From the NCBI GenBank assembly GCA_044224925.1, contig JBGAJM010000007.1, positions 34,767 through 98,766 on the forward strand: 64,000 nucleotides of DNA, in the 5' to 3' direction. Positions 45,955 to 55,881 of this stretch are shown here, piece by piece. Below the pieces are notes generated by a model. The model made no database searches. It was not told the DNA's origin and was given only the letters and a program-made list of their open reading frames with translations. Position 1 is the first letter of the stretch, and the number at the start of each line of letters is the position of its first letter. This DNA is from Kapaibacterium sp044224925. GTDB lineage: Bacteria > Bacteroidota > Ignavibacteria > Kapaibacteriales > Kapaibacteriaceae. A program made the translations under genes and the position numbers.

Positions 45955-47978
45955 ATCAACGAACCTTTCAAGAGATCAGCGACGATGTGCTTCGGGCTCG
46001 CGAGGCGCAGGATGGCGCAGCCCTGTCTCGCTGCGCTGCCGAGCTCGATGCGCTTGGGACCACCGAGGCACAGGCACTTGCTGCACGTTCACGCGGGACG
46101 GTCTTGATCCTTGTCGACAACAACACCGCCGAGTCGCTCGCTCAGTTTCGGAAGGCGCTCGCACTGTATACGGCGCTGAATGACAAAGAGTCAATGGCCA
46201 AGACACATCGGAATGTCGGTGCTGTCAATGAAGAACTAGGGCAGTATGCCGAGGCCCTCGAACACTATCAACGGTCATTGCAATTGTTCGAAGAGACCGG
46301 CAACGAACTTGGCGCTGCACGTGCGCGCAGTAGGATCGGCATCATCATGAGGGACACTGGAAGCAATGCCGAGGCGTTCTCGCTGTTGCGTCAGTCACTC
46401 GAAACGTTTGAGAACATCGGCGAACCGGGCGACATTGCCCTGACCCTGAACAACCTAGGGAACATTCTGAAGAACAGCGGTCAGTATCCCGAAGCACTTG
46501 CACACTACGAGCGCGCCGTGCAGCTGTTTGAAGAAAGCGGCGACCGCAATGGTATTGCTCTCGTGACCGACAACATTGCTTCCGTGTACTACATGATCGA
46601 GGACCACGTACGGGCGATCGAGTATCGGCAACATGCATTAGAGCTTTACGAAGCTCTTGGGGATATGCGAAAGTTCGCGGTCACACTGTCGAACATGGCG
46701 AATATCTACGTGCAGCAGAACGATCTCGATCGCGCGATCTCGAACTACCGAAAAGCACTGGAGCTCGTCAAGCACCATGGGTCACAATATGACGTTGCCC
46801 ATACCACGGGAGGGCTCCTTGGTGTGCTCTTACGCAAGGGGCCCTCAGACGAGACCGATCAGCTTCTGGCATCCATGGACGCCATGTCGATCCCGAGTGT
46901 CACCACGAAACTCTACCTTGAGGCAAGTCGTGCGTTGCTTCAGGAGCATCGTGGCATGCTGGACGATGCAAAGAACACACTCCTTGCTTCTCTTGTTGTC
47001 GCACAAGAATGCAACCTCCCCTTCGACCAAGTCGGCATCCACGATCAATTGAGAGATCTTGCCCTCAAAATGAACGATCTCGCTGCCTATGTAGAGCACA
47101 ACAATGCCTTCCAGCGCATCACCGAAGAGATCAACGGCAAGGAAATGGCAACGAAACTCGCCATGCAAGCCAAGCAACGCGAGATCGATGCCCGTGAACG
47201 GGAACATGCACAGCATATGGCCGTGCTCCATTCCACCCTGCCCAAGGAAGTAGCTGCGAGGGTGGCACGGGGCGAGGTGGTCAATGATCACTACGACAAT
47301 GCCTCCGTGATCTTCCTCGACATTGTCGGCTTCACGGAGCTCTCATCGACAATGTCATCCCAGGAGGTCATCGCCCTGCTGGACGATGTCTTCACCCAAT
47401 GCGATGCGATCTGTGCCACCCATGGCGTCACGAAGATCAAGACCATCGGTGACAGCTACATGTGCGTGTCGTTCGACAGTGTCATCAACGCAGCATTTTG
47501 TGCATTAGATATGTCGCGCATCAGCATCTCCCACGCAGTGTCCCACGAAGTGTCCCACACAGTGTCCCACGAAGTGGCATTCCGAATAGGAATGCACTGC
47601 GGCCCGGTAACCGCCGGCGTGATCGGCAAGGAACGAATGCAATATGATGTGTGGGGCGACACCGTCAACGTTGCCTCACGGATGGAGTCCGCTGGGGAGC
47701 CAGGCAAGGTGCATGTGTCCGAAGCGTTGGCTTTGAATCTGAAGAAGAATACAGAATCAAGAACACAGGATCCAATCCTCCACGCAGTGTCGCACAACGT
47801 GTCGCACGAAGTGTCCCACGCCGAAGGCGTTCTCCCCGTGTCGCACTCCGTGTCGCACGCTAGTGTCCCACAAAGTGAACTCGGCACTCGTCACTCGTCA
47901 CTTGTAACTCAACTCCGTGGCTCGATCGACATAAAGGGCAAAGGCCCCATGAACACGTATTGGCTGGAGGAACGGTGA
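45951..47978 (+). CDS. TPR-adenylate cyclase 8
   Basis: 675 residues. ATG in an ATGA overlap. About seven more diverged TPR units, linker LHSTLPKEVAARVARGE, catalytic D457, K497 and the usual YDVWGDTVNVASRM. Four tetrapeptides (527-542: SHAV, SHEV, SHTV, SHEV). The C-terminal linker is the longest of the array and includes SHAEGVLPVSHSV, otherwise seen only in the gene at 22172 on the other strand. The next gene starts in a GTGA overlap. Confidence 0.92.
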   Translation: MNQRTFQEISDDVLRAREAQDGAALSRCAAELDALGTTEAQALAARSRGTVLILVDNNTAESLAQFRKALALYTALNDKESMAKTHRNVGAVNEELGQYAEALEHYQRSLQLFEETGNELGAARARSRIGIIMRDTGSNAEAFSLLRQSLETFENIGEPGDIALTLNNLGNILKNSGQYPEALAHYERAVQLFEESGDRNGIALVTDNIASVYYMIEDHVRAIEYRQHALELYEALGDMRKFAVTLSNMANIYVQQNDLDRAISNYRKALELVKHHGSQYDVAHTTGGLLGVLLRKGPSDETDQLLASMDAMSIPSVTTKLYLEASRALLQEHRGMLDDAKNTLLASLVVAQECNLPFDQVGIHDQLRDLALKMNDLAAYVEHNNAFQRITEEINGKEMATKLAMQAKQREIDAREREHAQHMAVLHSTLPKEVAARVARGEVVNDHYDNASVIFLDIVGFTELSSTMSSQEVIALLDDVFTQCDAICATHGVTKIKTIGDSYMCVSFDSVINAAFCALDMSRISISHAVSHEVSHTVSHEVAFRIGMHCGPVTAGVIGKERMQYDVWGDTVNVASRMESAGEPGKVHVSEALALNLKKNTESRTQDPILHAVSHNVSHEVSHAEGVLPVSHSVSHASVPQSELGTRHSSLVTQLRGSIDIKGKGPMNTYWLEER

Positions 47979-49906
47979 GCGTATCGTCCTTGCATGCTAC
48001 ACTTGATAGCGCCAATCCCCTACTGGATCGCGGCGAGTACGACGTCGTGCACCGCATCTGCGACGAGGTGGAACGTGCGGCGACGGCCGATACGACGCTG
48101 ACTGAACCGGAGCGGACGATCCTCCACATTCGCACCCTGAAGGTCAAAGGCGATGCACTGAGCAGTGCCGGTGATCATGATGCTGCCGTTGAAGTTCTGA
48201 GCACCGCGCTCCAGCTCGCCGAACGGGCGCACAATGCCGATATCATGGCGATGGTGTTGCTGTCACTGGGCAGTAACGAGTTTCGACGGCTTCGATATGC
48301 CGACATGATCGGCTGGCTCATGCGCGCGGCCGAACGTTCCGATGATATCCGCGATCAAGCACTACTGGCCGGCGTGTATTGCAACCTTGGCGTTGCCTGG
48401 TTCGAGATCGGTGATTTCGCAAAGGCCCTCGAATGGTACGAGAAGGCACTCCCCCTTGCCGAGTCTGCAGGTCATCTGGCGTTTCTCGCCAACATCTGCA
48501 ACAACCTTGGCAACATCTATCTCGCACTCGAGGATCAAGCGGCATCACGAACCTACCACGAGCGCTGTCTATCGCTTGCTCTCGAGATCGACGATACGGA
48601 GTCCATCGGCAACTCATACTTCCACCTTGCAGGGATCGCTCGTTCATCAGGCGACCAGCATGCTGCCGTTGAACTGTACGAGCGCGCGCTCACGTCGTTC
48701 AGAACCATGGGCGACCAGGGAGCCATCGCCTTGACCATGTCGAGTATCGGCAGTGTGGTCAACGATCAGAAACAATCCGACCGCGCACTCACGCTCAAGC
48801 GTCAGGCGCTTGAAAGCCTGTCGTCGATCGACGATCCTGTGACCGAGGCCACCATTCTGCATGACATGGCGCTGATCCTCATCGAGCGCAACGCGTCGTC
48901 GGACGATCTCGTCACGGCCGAGGGCTATCTCCGTCGGTCCATCGAACTCAATACCGCACTGGACGCGAAGCAGCGATTGGCAGAGAACTACCTGCAGCGA
49001 GAGAACCTCCATGCGCTACGCGCAGAATGGCAATTGGCCTATGAGGCAGCGCAGATGCAGCGGCAGCTGACCACGACGATCCGCTCCGAGGCGGCGATGA
49101 CGAATGCGCGGATGCTCGAGCACCGTCGTACCATCGAATCCAATGAGCGCGATCGTCAATTGAAGCTCGCACGATTCCAGGAACAGGAGCGCATCTTCCA
49201 TAACATCTTGCCTGAGAGCATTGCCGACCGCCTGATCGATGGAGAAACGACGATCGCAGAGACCTTCGATCATGTGAGCATCTTCTTCTCCGATATCGTC
49301 GGATTCACCACCTTGGCTTCGCAGATCTCAGCGACGGACCTTGTGAACGGTTTGAATCGCATCTTCAGCGAGTTCGACCGACTGGCTGTGCTCCACGGTT
49401 TGGAGAAGATCAAGACCATTGGCGATGCCTACATGGCCGTCTGCGGTGTGCCGGTACAGCATGAAGACCATGCACATCGTGTGGCACGCTTTGCACTCGA
49501 CGTTCGTGCCGCGATGGAAGACATCAGGATCGGCCCCAATGCAGCGCCTGTGCAGATCCGCATCGGACTTCACACAGGGAGCGTTGTGGCCGGCGTCATC
49601 GGCACACAGAAGTTCGCCTACGATCTGTGGGGAGACGCCGTGAACGTTGCGTCACGGATGGAGTCCTCTGGGGAGGCGGGGAGGATCCATGTGTCCGAAG
49701 CGTTTGCCCTTCAATTGGAGAAGAATCAACAATCAACAATCAAGAATCCAATTCTCCACGAAGTGTCGCACGCAGTGTCGCACGCCAGTGGCCCACAAAG
49801 TGAACTTGTCACTCGTCACTCGTCACTTGTCACTCAACTACGTGGCTCAGTCGACATCAAAGGCAAGGGCCCCATGCGCACCTACTGGCTCGATTCCTCC
49901 CTCTAG
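47975..49906 (+). CDS. TPR-adenylate cyclase 9, second subfamily
   Basis: 643 residues from the GTG at 47975 (VSVSSLHATLDSANPLL), overlapping the previous stop by 4 bp. It forms a subfamily with the gene at 53936: a different N-terminal domain, about six TPR units, a linker FHNILPESIADRLIDGE and catalytic D440 (FFSDIVGFT), K480, YDLWGDAVNVASRM. No SHEV insertion in the catalytic domain (DIRIGPNAAPVQIRIG there). It nevertheless ends in the same repeat linker and VDIKGKGPMRTYWL tail as the first subfamily, so the tail must have moved between subfamilies or been gained twice. Confidence 0.92.
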   Translation: MSVSSLHATLDSANPLLDRGEYDVVHRICDEVERAATADTTLTEPERTILHIRTLKVKGDALSSAGDHDAAVEVLSTALQLAERAHNADIMAMVLLSLGSNEFRRLRYADMIGWLMRAAERSDDIRDQALLAGVYCNLGVAWFEIGDFAKALEWYEKALPLAESAGHLAFLANICNNLGNIYLALEDQAASRTYHERCLSLALEIDDTESIGNSYFHLAGIARSSGDQHAAVELYERALTSFRTMGDQGAIALTMSSIGSVVNDQKQSDRALTLKRQALESLSSIDDPVTEATILHDMALILIERNASSDDLVTAEGYLRRSIELNTALDAKQRLAENYLQRENLHALRAEWQLAYEAAQMQRQLTTTIRSEAAMTNARMLEHRRTIESNERDRQLKLARFQEQERIFHNILPESIADRLIDGETTIAETFDHVSIFFSDIVGFTTLASQISATDLVNGLNRIFSEFDRLAVLHGLEKIKTIGDAYMAVCGVPVQHEDHAHRVARFALDVRAAMEDIRIGPNAAPVQIRIGLHTGSVVAGVIGTQKFAYDLWGDAVNVASRMESSGEAGRIHVSEAFALQLEKNQQSTIKNPILHEVSHAVSHASGPQSELVTRHSSLVTQLRGSVDIKGKGPMRTYWLDSSL

Positions 49907-49950
49907 CCCTCCACCATCCGGTCTTTCCCGTTTCCTCCTATCTTGCGGGC

Positions 49951-51990
49951 ATGCGCACCGTCAAAGAGATCGACGATCATGTTTCCAAGATCTTCAGTTC
50001 CGCTGAGCTCTCGGAGCTCGATGCTATAGCGGAAGAATTGGCCGAGATCGGCTCGAATGAGGCATTGGCCTTGCGAGCGATCGTTGTTGGGCTGACAGGG
50101 TACCGACGCGAGGAGGTCGATCTTGCCATGGCCGCGTGCGAGGAGGCGACGTCGAGATACCGCGACCTGCAAGATCTGCGCGGAATGGCGCGCGCAGCGC
50201 TGAACCACGGTCGCCTATACCAGTACATCGGCGACAAGCACACGGCACGGAAAAAGTACATGGAGGCCATCGATCTATACACGCAGGTTGACGACCCAAG
50301 CAGGATGTTGCGGGCACGTGTGAATGTGGGACTTGTCGATCGAGAGCTTGGTGACATTGAGCGCGCCCTGGAGAATCTCACGGCCTGCGTATCGCAGGCG
50401 ATCGCGTTGCACGACGACCATGCGCTTGGCAACACGTACCTTGGTATCGCACACATCTACATCGATCAGGATGAGTACGGTCAAGCGATCGAGTACTACC
50501 GTCGTGCCATCGAGGTCTACGAACGCAACGGCGAACACAGCGCCGTCTCGAATGCCCTCAACAGCATCGCGAACATTCACTTCTATGTGGGCGACTATGT
50601 GGCGGCATCAGAGCTTTGGCATCAGGTCCTTGACGATGCTATTGCTCGGAACGCACCGAATGGGATGTCGACCACGCTGCATAACCTTGGCAATCTCCAC
50701 GACAGTTTTGGAGAGAAAGAGCAAGCGCTGACGTGCTATGAGCGATCACGCGAGATCGGCCGCGCTCAGCAACAACACGAGGTCGTCTTGCATGCCGAGC
50801 AAAAGATCGGCACCATCTATTGTGACCTCGGTCGAGCAGACGAAGGCATTGCCCTGCTCGAAGGATGCATTGCGGCCTATGCACACCATGGCCTTGAAGA
50901 GGATCTCGTGAAGGCCACAACCACAATGGCCGGTTGCTTGTTGAATATGGAGCAGAATGACCGTGTGCGTGAACTCCTTGCATCAGTGGAACACGTACCG
51001 CACAGTCCATCAGCAACGGTCGGTCTCTTGCGCGTCCGTGCCGAACTCGCACTGCGCGATCAGGACCCAACATCAGCCCGTGACTTCCTACTCAAAGCGC
51101 TGTCGATCGCCGAACAACTTAGTCTCGCTCCGATCATCGTGCAGATCCACCTGGATCTTCGAAACGTCCACAAGCAACTCAACGACTTCGAGGGCTACAT
51201 CCGCCACAACGAACTGTGGACGAAGCTCAACGACGAGATCAAAGGCACGAAGGTAGGTCAACAACTTGCCACACAAGCCGCCGAGCGCCGCATCGCCACC
51301 GAACGACAAGAGCACGTGAAGAACCTCGCCATTCTACACTCTACCCTCCCCAAGCACATTGCGGAGAGGGTGGCACGGGGCGAGGTGGTCAACGATCACT
51401 ACGACAACGTCGCCGTCATCTTCCTCGACATCGTCGGGTTCACCACGCTCTCTGCACTGCTCACATCAGATCAAGTTGTGCAACTGTTGGAGAGGGTCTT
51501 CTCTGCACTGGATGCCGTCTGCAAAACGTACGACGTGGTGAAGATCAAGACCATCGGCGACAGCTACATGTGTGTATCGTTCGACAACGTGATCAACGCG
51601 GCGCGCTGCGCGTTGGACATGTCTCGCATCAGCATCTCCCACGCAGTGTCCCACAACGTGTCCCACTCCGTGTCCCACGAAGTGCTCTTCCGCATCGGAA
51701 TGCACTGCGGACCTGTGACGGCCGGCGTCATCGGCAAGGAACGGATGCAGTATGACGTGTGGGGAGACACCGTTAACGTTGCGTCTCGGATGGAGAGTTC
51801 GGGAGAGGCCGGACGGGTGCATGTCTCCGAAGCGTTGGCTATTGAATTGGAGAAGAATCAAGAATCAAAAATCAAGAATCCAATTCTCCACGAAGTGTCT
51901 TCGTCACTCGTAACGATCGAGCGAGGCGAGATCGACATCAAAGGCAAAGGCCCAATGCGAACGTTTTGGTTGGAAGGTATTCCTGCATGA
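49951..51990 (+). CDS. TPR-adenylate cyclase 10
   Basis: 679 residues, starting 44 bp after the previous stop; this is one of the few gaps in the array and may hold an internal promoter. About seven diverged TPR units, linker LHSTLPKHIAERVARGE, catalytic D493, K533, YDVWGDTVNVASRM. VGFTTLSALLTSDQVVQLLE differs from most first-subfamily members. Four tetrapeptides (563-578: SHAV SHNV SHSV SHEV). C-terminal linker is short (LHEVSSSLVTIERGEIDIKG). The next gene overlaps by ATGA. Confidence 0.92.
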   Translation: MRTVKEIDDHVSKIFSSAELSELDAIAEELAEIGSNEALALRAIVVGLTGYRREEVDLAMAACEEATSRYRDLQDLRGMARAALNHGRLYQYIGDKHTARKKYMEAIDLYTQVDDPSRMLRARVNVGLVDRELGDIERALENLTACVSQAIALHDDHALGNTYLGIAHIYIDQDEYGQAIEYYRRAIEVYERNGEHSAVSNALNSIANIHFYVGDYVAASELWHQVLDDAIARNAPNGMSTTLHNLGNLHDSFGEKEQALTCYERSREIGRAQQQHEVVLHAEQKIGTIYCDLGRADEGIALLEGCIAAYAHHGLEEDLVKATTTMAGCLLNMEQNDRVRELLASVEHVPHSPSATVGLLRVRAELALRDQDPTSARDFLLKALSIAEQLSLAPIIVQIHLDLRNVHKQLNDFEGYIRHNELWTKLNDEIKGTKVGQQLATQAAERRIATERQEHVKNLAILHSTLPKHIAERVARGEVVNDHYDNVAVIFLDIVGFTTLSALLTSDQVVQLLERVFSALDAVCKTYDVVKIKTIGDSYMCVSFDNVINAARCALDMSRISISHAVSHNVSHSVSHEVLFRIGMHCGPVTAGVIGKERMQYDVWGDTVNVASRMESSGEAGRVHVSEALAIELEKNQESKIKNPILHEVSSSLVTIERGEIDIKGKGPMRTFWLEGIPA

Positions 51991-53939
51991 GAAACATCGA
52001 AGAGATCCAACAAGACATTCGATCGGCCACCACTGCGAAAGATGCAGATGCGCTGATGCTCTTGGCTGTTGAGCTCGATGGCCGCTCGACACCGTTGGCG
52101 GAGGCCTCTTCACAGAATGCACGCGGGCAGTCGCTCTTCATCAGGAATGACCATGCATCGGCACGAGCCCATTTCGAGCAGGCACTGATGCTGTTTGAGC
52201 AGCTGAACGACCGCTTGGGCTCGGCGAACGCATTGTACAACATCGGCAACACGTATAAGAGCACCGGTGATCATCCTGCCGGACTCGAGACCTATCAGCG
52301 GGCGCTGGCACTCTACGAGGAGATTGGCCACAATAGTGGCATAGCATCGACCTCAAGCAACATCGGTATCATGCATATGAACACCGGTGACTATCCCGCA
52401 GCACTCGAGTACTTTCATCACGCTCTTGCGCTCTATGAACAACAGGAAGACCGCAGCGGTGTGGCCGGCGCGACATGCAACATCGGCATTGTCTACACCA
52501 GCACAGGGGATTATCCGACTGCGCTGGAGCACTACGATCGTGCGCTGGCGCTGTGCGAGGAGATCGGCAACCGTACGTTTGCGGCGAACATTACCGCGAA
52601 CATCGGCAGTGCGTACGTGGCTCTCGAGGATCACGCGGCGGCACTGACCTACTTTCATCGCGCACTGGCATTGTATGAGGAACTCGCCGATGGCCGCGGC
52701 ATGGCATCCACCTTCAGCAACCTTGGTATCGTCCACAGCAACAACAACGACCATTCGTCGGCCATTGAGAGCTTCCATCGCGCTTTGGTGCTCTGCGATG
52801 AGCTGAACCTCCCGCATACGACCGCAAACGTCTCGAGCAACCTTGTTGCTGTCTATGCTTCGATGGGTTCCGACGATGAAGCGTGGGCATACCTCCGAAC
52901 CATGGAGTCGATGCACATCGACGACCCCGGTGTTCTGATCAGCAATGATCTGAATCGCGCCGTCCTCCTGCTGCGCAATGGCAACTCGGATGAAGCGTTG
53001 GCGTCAACCCTGAACGCACTTGCCAAAGCAAAGGAACACGGGATCCGTTCACGCGAGGCCAGAGCGCACAATGCACTGCGAGAGCTTGCTCAGGTCCGCA
53101 ACGACTTTGCTGCCTACATCGAGCACAACAACGAATTCATCCGCATCACCGAAGAGATCAACGGGAGAGACACGGCAACAAAGCTGGCCATGCAGGCAAA
53201 GCAGCGCGAGATCGATGCAGAGCGCAAGGAAACAGAAAAACAGCTCGCTGTGCTCCATTCGACCTTGCCAAAGGCAATTGCAGAGAGGGTGGCACGGGGC
53301 GAGGTGGTGAACGATCACTATGAGAATGCCGCGGTGATCTTCCTCGACATCGTAGGCTTCACAGAGATCTCCTCAGCGATGTCATCACAAGAGGTCATCA
53401 CCTTGCTGGACGATGTGTTCACCCAATGCGATGCCATCTGCGCCAAGCACGGCGTCACCAAGATCAAGACCATTGGCGACAGCTACATGTGTGTATCGTT
53501 CGACAACGTGATCAACGCGGCGCGCTGCGCGTTGGACATGTCTCGCATCAGCATCTCCCACGCAGTGTCCCACAACGTGTCCCACACCGTGTCCCACGAA
53601 GTGCTCTTCCGCATCGGAATGCATTGTGGTCCTGTGACAGCAGGCGTGATCGGCAAGGAACGCATGCAGTATGATGTGTGGGGAGACACCGTCAACGTTG
53701 CGTCACGGATGGAGAGTTCAGGAGAGGCCGGGCGGATCCATATCTCCGAGGCCTTTGCCTCGGATTTGAAGAGGAATACAGAATACACAATACAGAATCC
53801 TATCACGGAATCTGAGAATCAAGAATCCCACGAAGTGCAACTTGTCACTCGTCACTTGTCACTTGTCACTCAACTCAGGGGCTCGATCGACATCAAAGGC
53901 AAAGGCCCCATGCAGACGTATTGGCTGGAGAATGCATGA
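51987..53939 (+). CDS. TPR-adenylate cyclase 11
   Basis: 650 residues; ATG at 51987 in an ATGA overlap. About eight regular TPR units (GDYPAALEYFHHALALYEQ type), linker LHSTLPKAIAERVARGE, catalytic D454, K494, YDVWGDTVNVASRM. Tetrapeptides SHAV SHNV SHTV SHEV. The DNA from the second metal site to the repeat is almost identical to that of the gene at 49951, while the TPR parts differ, a sign of local gene conversion. The next gene overlaps by ATGA. Confidence 0.92.
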   Translation: MRNIEEIQQDIRSATTAKDADALMLLAVELDGRSTPLAEASSQNARGQSLFIRNDHASARAHFEQALMLFEQLNDRLGSANALYNIGNTYKSTGDHPAGLETYQRALALYEEIGHNSGIASTSSNIGIMHMNTGDYPAALEYFHHALALYEQQEDRSGVAGATCNIGIVYTSTGDYPTALEHYDRALALCEEIGNRTFAANITANIGSAYVALEDHAAALTYFHRALALYEELADGRGMASTFSNLGIVHSNNNDHSSAIESFHRALVLCDELNLPHTTANVSSNLVAVYASMGSDDEAWAYLRTMESMHIDDPGVLISNDLNRAVLLLRNGNSDEALASTLNALAKAKEHGIRSREARAHNALRELAQVRNDFAAYIEHNNEFIRITEEINGRDTATKLAMQAKQREIDAERKETEKQLAVLHSTLPKAIAERVARGEVVNDHYENAAVIFLDIVGFTEISSAMSSQEVITLLDDVFTQCDAICAKHGVTKIKTIGDSYMCVSFDNVINAARCALDMSRISISHAVSHNVSHTVSHEVLFRIGMHCGPVTAGVIGKERMQYDVWGDTVNVASRMESSGEAGRIHISEAFASDLKRNTEYTIQNPITESENQESHEVQLVTRHLSLVTQLRGSIDIKGKGPMQTYWLENA

Positions 53940-55855
53940 GCGCAGCGTCCCTGCATGCGCAGCTTGATAGCGCGAATCCTCTGTTAGAGAACGGTGCGTA
54001 CGATGCCGTGGATGCCATCAGCGACGAGGTCGACCAGGTCGCAGATTCCGATCCGTCGTTGACCGACGTCGAGCGGACCATCCTTCGGATCCGTACGACG
54101 AAGGTGAGGGGTGATACTTTCAGTCACCGTCGTGCATATGAGCGTGCGACGGAGATGCTGAACGAAGCACTCCGTCTCGCCGAACATGCACACAATGCCG
54201 AGTATCGTGTGATCGTGCAAATGGCACACGGCAACAATGCGTACCGACAGCGGCGCTACGCCGACATGGTCGGGTGGCTCATGCGTTGCGTGGAGCTGGC
54301 AGACGAGGTGAGCAATCTTGCATTGATGGCTGGTGTGTACTGCAATCTTGGGGTCACATCATGGGAAGTGAGCGATTACACGAAGGCGCTGTCTTGGTAC
54401 GAGAAAGCTCTTCCGCTCGCTGAAGCTACGCAGCATGAGTTGTTCCTGAGCAACATCTACACTAACATCGGGAACATCTATCATCAGCTTGAAGATCTCG
54501 ACGCATCGCAATTGTATCACGAGCGCAGCCTCACACTAGGTCAGCGGATCGAGAGTACGGATTCGATCGGCACTGCACATCTGCATCTTGCTGGGATCCA
54601 ACGTGAACGTGGCGATCTCCCTGCCGCCTTCATCCATTATGAGCGTGCACTGGAGGCCTATCAGACGGTGGGCGACACGAGAATGGTCGCCGTCGCCATG
54701 TCCAGCATTGCGAACATTCATGTCGATGAACGAAGAGACGACGAAGCGCTTGAAATGAAGCAGCGTGCATTGGACCTCCTTGCTTCGACGAACGACGAGG
54801 TCGCAGAGACAAAGATCATGCATGATATGGCCTCGATCCTCATCGATCGGAATGACTCCTCCGCGGATCTCGAGACCGCAGAGGTGTATCTGCGACGGTC
54901 GATCGACGTGAACACGCAGTTGGATTCCAAACAGCGTCTTGCCGAGGACTATGAGTGGCTCGAGAAGATCCATACTCTCAGACATGAGTGGCAGTCTGCC
55001 TATGAAGCGTCAAGAATGCAGCGTGACCTTGTTGCCGCTGTTCGGTCAGAAACCGCGATAACGAATGCACGCATGCTTGAGCACAGACGGCAGATCGAAT
55101 CTTCCGAGCGGGACCGACAAGTGAAGCTCGCGCGGTTCCAAGAGCAGGAGCGCATCTTCCACAACATATTGCCGGTGAGCATTGCCGACCGATTGATCGA
55201 AGGCGAGACCACGATTGCAGAGTCGTACGATCATGTGAGCATCTTCTTTTCCGACATCGTCGGCTTCACCACGTTGGCCTCGCAGATGTCTGCCACCGAC
55301 CTGGTGAACGGCTTGAATCGGATCTTCAGCGAGTTCGACCGACTTGCGGTTCTGCATGGCCTCGAGAAGATCAAGACCATCGGTGATGCCTACATGGCCG
55401 TGTGCGGCGTACCCGTGCGGCACGATGATCATGCACAACGGGTGGCGCACTTCGCGCTCGACGTACTCGCATTGATGAACACCATCACGATCGGTCCGCA
55501 GAACATTCCCGTTAAGATCCGCATCGGACTCCACACCGGCAGCGTTGTTGCGGGCGTTATAGGAACCCAGAAGTTCGCCTACGACCTCTGGGGTGATGCC
55601 GTCAACATTGCATCAAGGATGGAGAGTTCGGGAGAGGCGGGAAGGGTGCATGTTTCCGAAGCGTTGGCTATTGAATTGAAGAAGAATACAGAATCAAGAA
55701 TACAGAATCCAATTCTCCACGAAGTGTCGCACAGCGTGTCCCACGAAGTGCCACTCGTCCCTCGTCACTCGTCACTTGTCACTACCCCAAGGGGGTTGAT
55801 CGACATCAAAGGCAAGGGCACAATGACCACCTACTGGCTGGAGCGTGCTGGCTAA
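53936..55855 (+). CDS. TPR-adenylate cyclase 12, second subfamily
   Basis: 639 residues; ATG at 53936 in an ATGA overlap. Close paralog of the gene at 47975: same N-terminus (SLHAQLDSANPLLENG), six TPR units, linker FHNILPVSIADRLIEGE, catalytic D440, K480, YDLWGDAVNIASRM, no SHEV in the catalytic domain. C-terminal linker ILHEVSHSVSHEVPLVPRHS precedes LIDIKGKGTMTTYWL. Both second-subfamily genes are the last of an overlapping run. Confidence 0.92.
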   Translation: MSAASLHAQLDSANPLLENGAYDAVDAISDEVDQVADSDPSLTDVERTILRIRTTKVRGDTFSHRRAYERATEMLNEALRLAEHAHNAEYRVIVQMAHGNNAYRQRRYADMVGWLMRCVELADEVSNLALMAGVYCNLGVTSWEVSDYTKALSWYEKALPLAEATQHELFLSNIYTNIGNIYHQLEDLDASQLYHERSLTLGQRIESTDSIGTAHLHLAGIQRERGDLPAAFIHYERALEAYQTVGDTRMVAVAMSSIANIHVDERRDDEALEMKQRALDLLASTNDEVAETKIMHDMASILIDRNDSSADLETAEVYLRRSIDVNTQLDSKQRLAEDYEWLEKIHTLRHEWQSAYEASRMQRDLVAAVRSETAITNARMLEHRRQIESSERDRQVKLARFQEQERIFHNILPVSIADRLIEGETTIAESYDHVSIFFSDIVGFTTLASQMSATDLVNGLNRIFSEFDRLAVLHGLEKIKTIGDAYMAVCGVPVRHDDHAQRVAHFALDVLALMNTITIGPQNIPVKIRIGLHTGSVVAGVIGTQKFAYDLWGDAVNIASRMESSGEAGRVHVSEALAIELKKNTESRIQNPILHEVSHSVSHEVPLVPRHSSLVTTPRGLIDIKGKGTMTTYWLERAG

Positions 55856-55881
55856 GCCTTCTGCAGCCAGCGGGGCTGCGA

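Noticed and set aside
36120..55575. Guanylate cyclase assignment for the array
   Set aside because: All members have Lys in KIKTIGD and Asp in YDxWGD, the adenine-specific pair; guanylate cyclases have Glu and Cys or similar there.
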